This document shows, piece by piece, positions 63,615 to 64,000 of a stretch of 64,000 nt of DNA (position 1 is its first letter; every line of letters begins with the position of its first letter). The DNA lies in assembly GCF_023702065.1 (NCBI RefSeq), contig NZ_QFDM01000001.1, positions 496,001 to 560,000 of the forward strand. Direction: 5' to 3'. The position numbers were made by a program, and so were the translations under genes. This DNA comes from Methanoculleus oceani. Its GTDB lineage: Archaea; Halobacteriota; Methanomicrobia; Methanomicrobiales; Methanoculleaceae. The notes below the pieces were generated by a model that saw only the letters and a list, made by a program, of their open reading frames with translations, had not been told where the DNA came from and ran no database searches.

Positions 63615-64000
63615 TCACCCGAGCCTCGATATCGCGAAGAGCGAGTGGACCGGGACGCCGTCGATCTCCCGGACGCCCTGCTTGTCGAAGAGCGACCAGA
63701 CCGCCATCGGCACGGCTCCGTGCCGCCGGAGGAACGCTATCGCCTCGGCAAGCGTCGTCCCGGTCGTGACGACGTCGTCGATGATGATGCAGCGCTCCCC
63801 GGCAATCGTGGAGAAGGTGCCCGAGAGGGATCCGGTAGGGGCCTCGCTCCGGCTGTGTTTCGCCGGGAGGTAAACCGCGAGTTTCAGCCCCTCCTCCGCG
63901 GCGATGAGAGTGGCGAGCGGGACTCCCGACAGCGCGATGCCGACGACCGTGTCGGGGACTTCTCCAGCGGGATACACGGCCTCTTCCTCAGCCAGGTAGA
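63615..64000 (-). CDS. Orotate phosphoribosyltransferase-like (PyrE/GfcR-type) protein, 5' partial
   Basis: The frame is open to the window edge; a GTG at 63977 is only internal. At least 128 residues are present: TVVGIALSGVPLATLIAAEEGLKLAVYLPAKH, then the PRPP motif RCIIIDDVVTTGTTLAEAIAFLRRHGA and the C-terminus VPVHSLFAISRLG. This is a type I phosphoribosyltransferase close to orotate phosphoribosyltransferase. In archaea a similar domain is also used in the regulator GfcR with an N-terminal HTH, which would lie outside the window. Enzyme and regulator cannot be told apart here. Confidence 0.85.
   Translation of the reverse strand, partial: YLAEEEAVYPAGEVPDTVVGIALSGVPLATLIAAEEGLKLAVYLPAKHSRSEAPTGSLSGTFSTIAGERCIIIDDVVTTGTTLAEAIAFLRRHGAVPMAVWSLFDKQGVREIDGVPVHSLFAISRLG

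Overview
The window looks like a chromosomal segment of a GC-rich methanogenic archaeon, most probably Methanomicrobiales and Methanoculleus-like. This placement is inference from gene content, with no database search. Archaeal markers seen directly are an Sm-like (LSm) protein, ribosomal protein L37e, a thermosome subunit, archaeal SepF, an archaeal-type initiator tRNA, and TATA boxes about 25 nt upstream of expected transcription starts. Lifestyle markers are thiol:fumarate reductase (TfrAB) and the AblAB pathway for the osmolyte N-epsilon-acetyl-beta-lysine.

Region 1 (1-14.1 kb, accessory, surface-related). It holds the end of a coiled-coil methyltransferase, two family-4 glycosyltransferases, a frameshifted methyltransferase, a membrane sulfatase-fold protein, a methyltransferase paired with a small YLDPG membrane protein, and a large secreted subtilase with three 357-bp Ig-like repeats and a 12-bp minisatellite. 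It is followed by a scar of gene fragments (UDP-sugar dehydrogenase 5' end, possible S-layer remnant) and a MazEF-like toxin-antitoxin pair.

Region 2 (14.5-30.3 kb, mostly core). It runs from a GT2 glycosyltransferase through ablAB, tfrAB, aspartate kinase-purM, a SepF/ZPR1-like pair, a PUA protein divergent from SmAP-L37e-purF, an IS605-type element with a nonsense-mutated TnpB next to purF, initiator tRNA-Met, thioredoxin and a pterin-dehydratase-like gene. Two patches of small hairpins (about 23.5 and 29.3 kb) look like copies of one dispersed palindromic element.

Region 3 (30.4-44.3 kb). It holds redox proteins, then a chemosensory cluster on the minus strand: double CheW, Cache-HAMP chemoreceptor, CheA fused to a receiver, a receiver-kinase, and a paralogous kinase lacking its phospho-accepting His. 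No cheB, cheR, cheY or archaellum genes are seen. Next come a DUF4097-like lipoprotein and an ABC-2 exporter.

Region 4 (44.6-64 kb). It holds small membrane proteins, an arginine deiminase-carbamate kinase operon, two MFS transporters, a HerA-like ATPase, two rubredoxins duplicated with their promoters, a peptide-deformylase-like protein, thiM-thiE, two large PAS kinases (one without an ATPase domain), tRNA-Ser(CGA), a ubiquitin-like beta-grasp protein, the thermosome and a truncated PyrE-like phosphoribosyltransferase. No completely new system is proven. The best leads are the hairpin element family that enters coding sequence, the non-canonical chemosensory/kinase cluster, the archaeal deformylase-like protein, and the repeat-driven remodelling and truncation of the subtilase.
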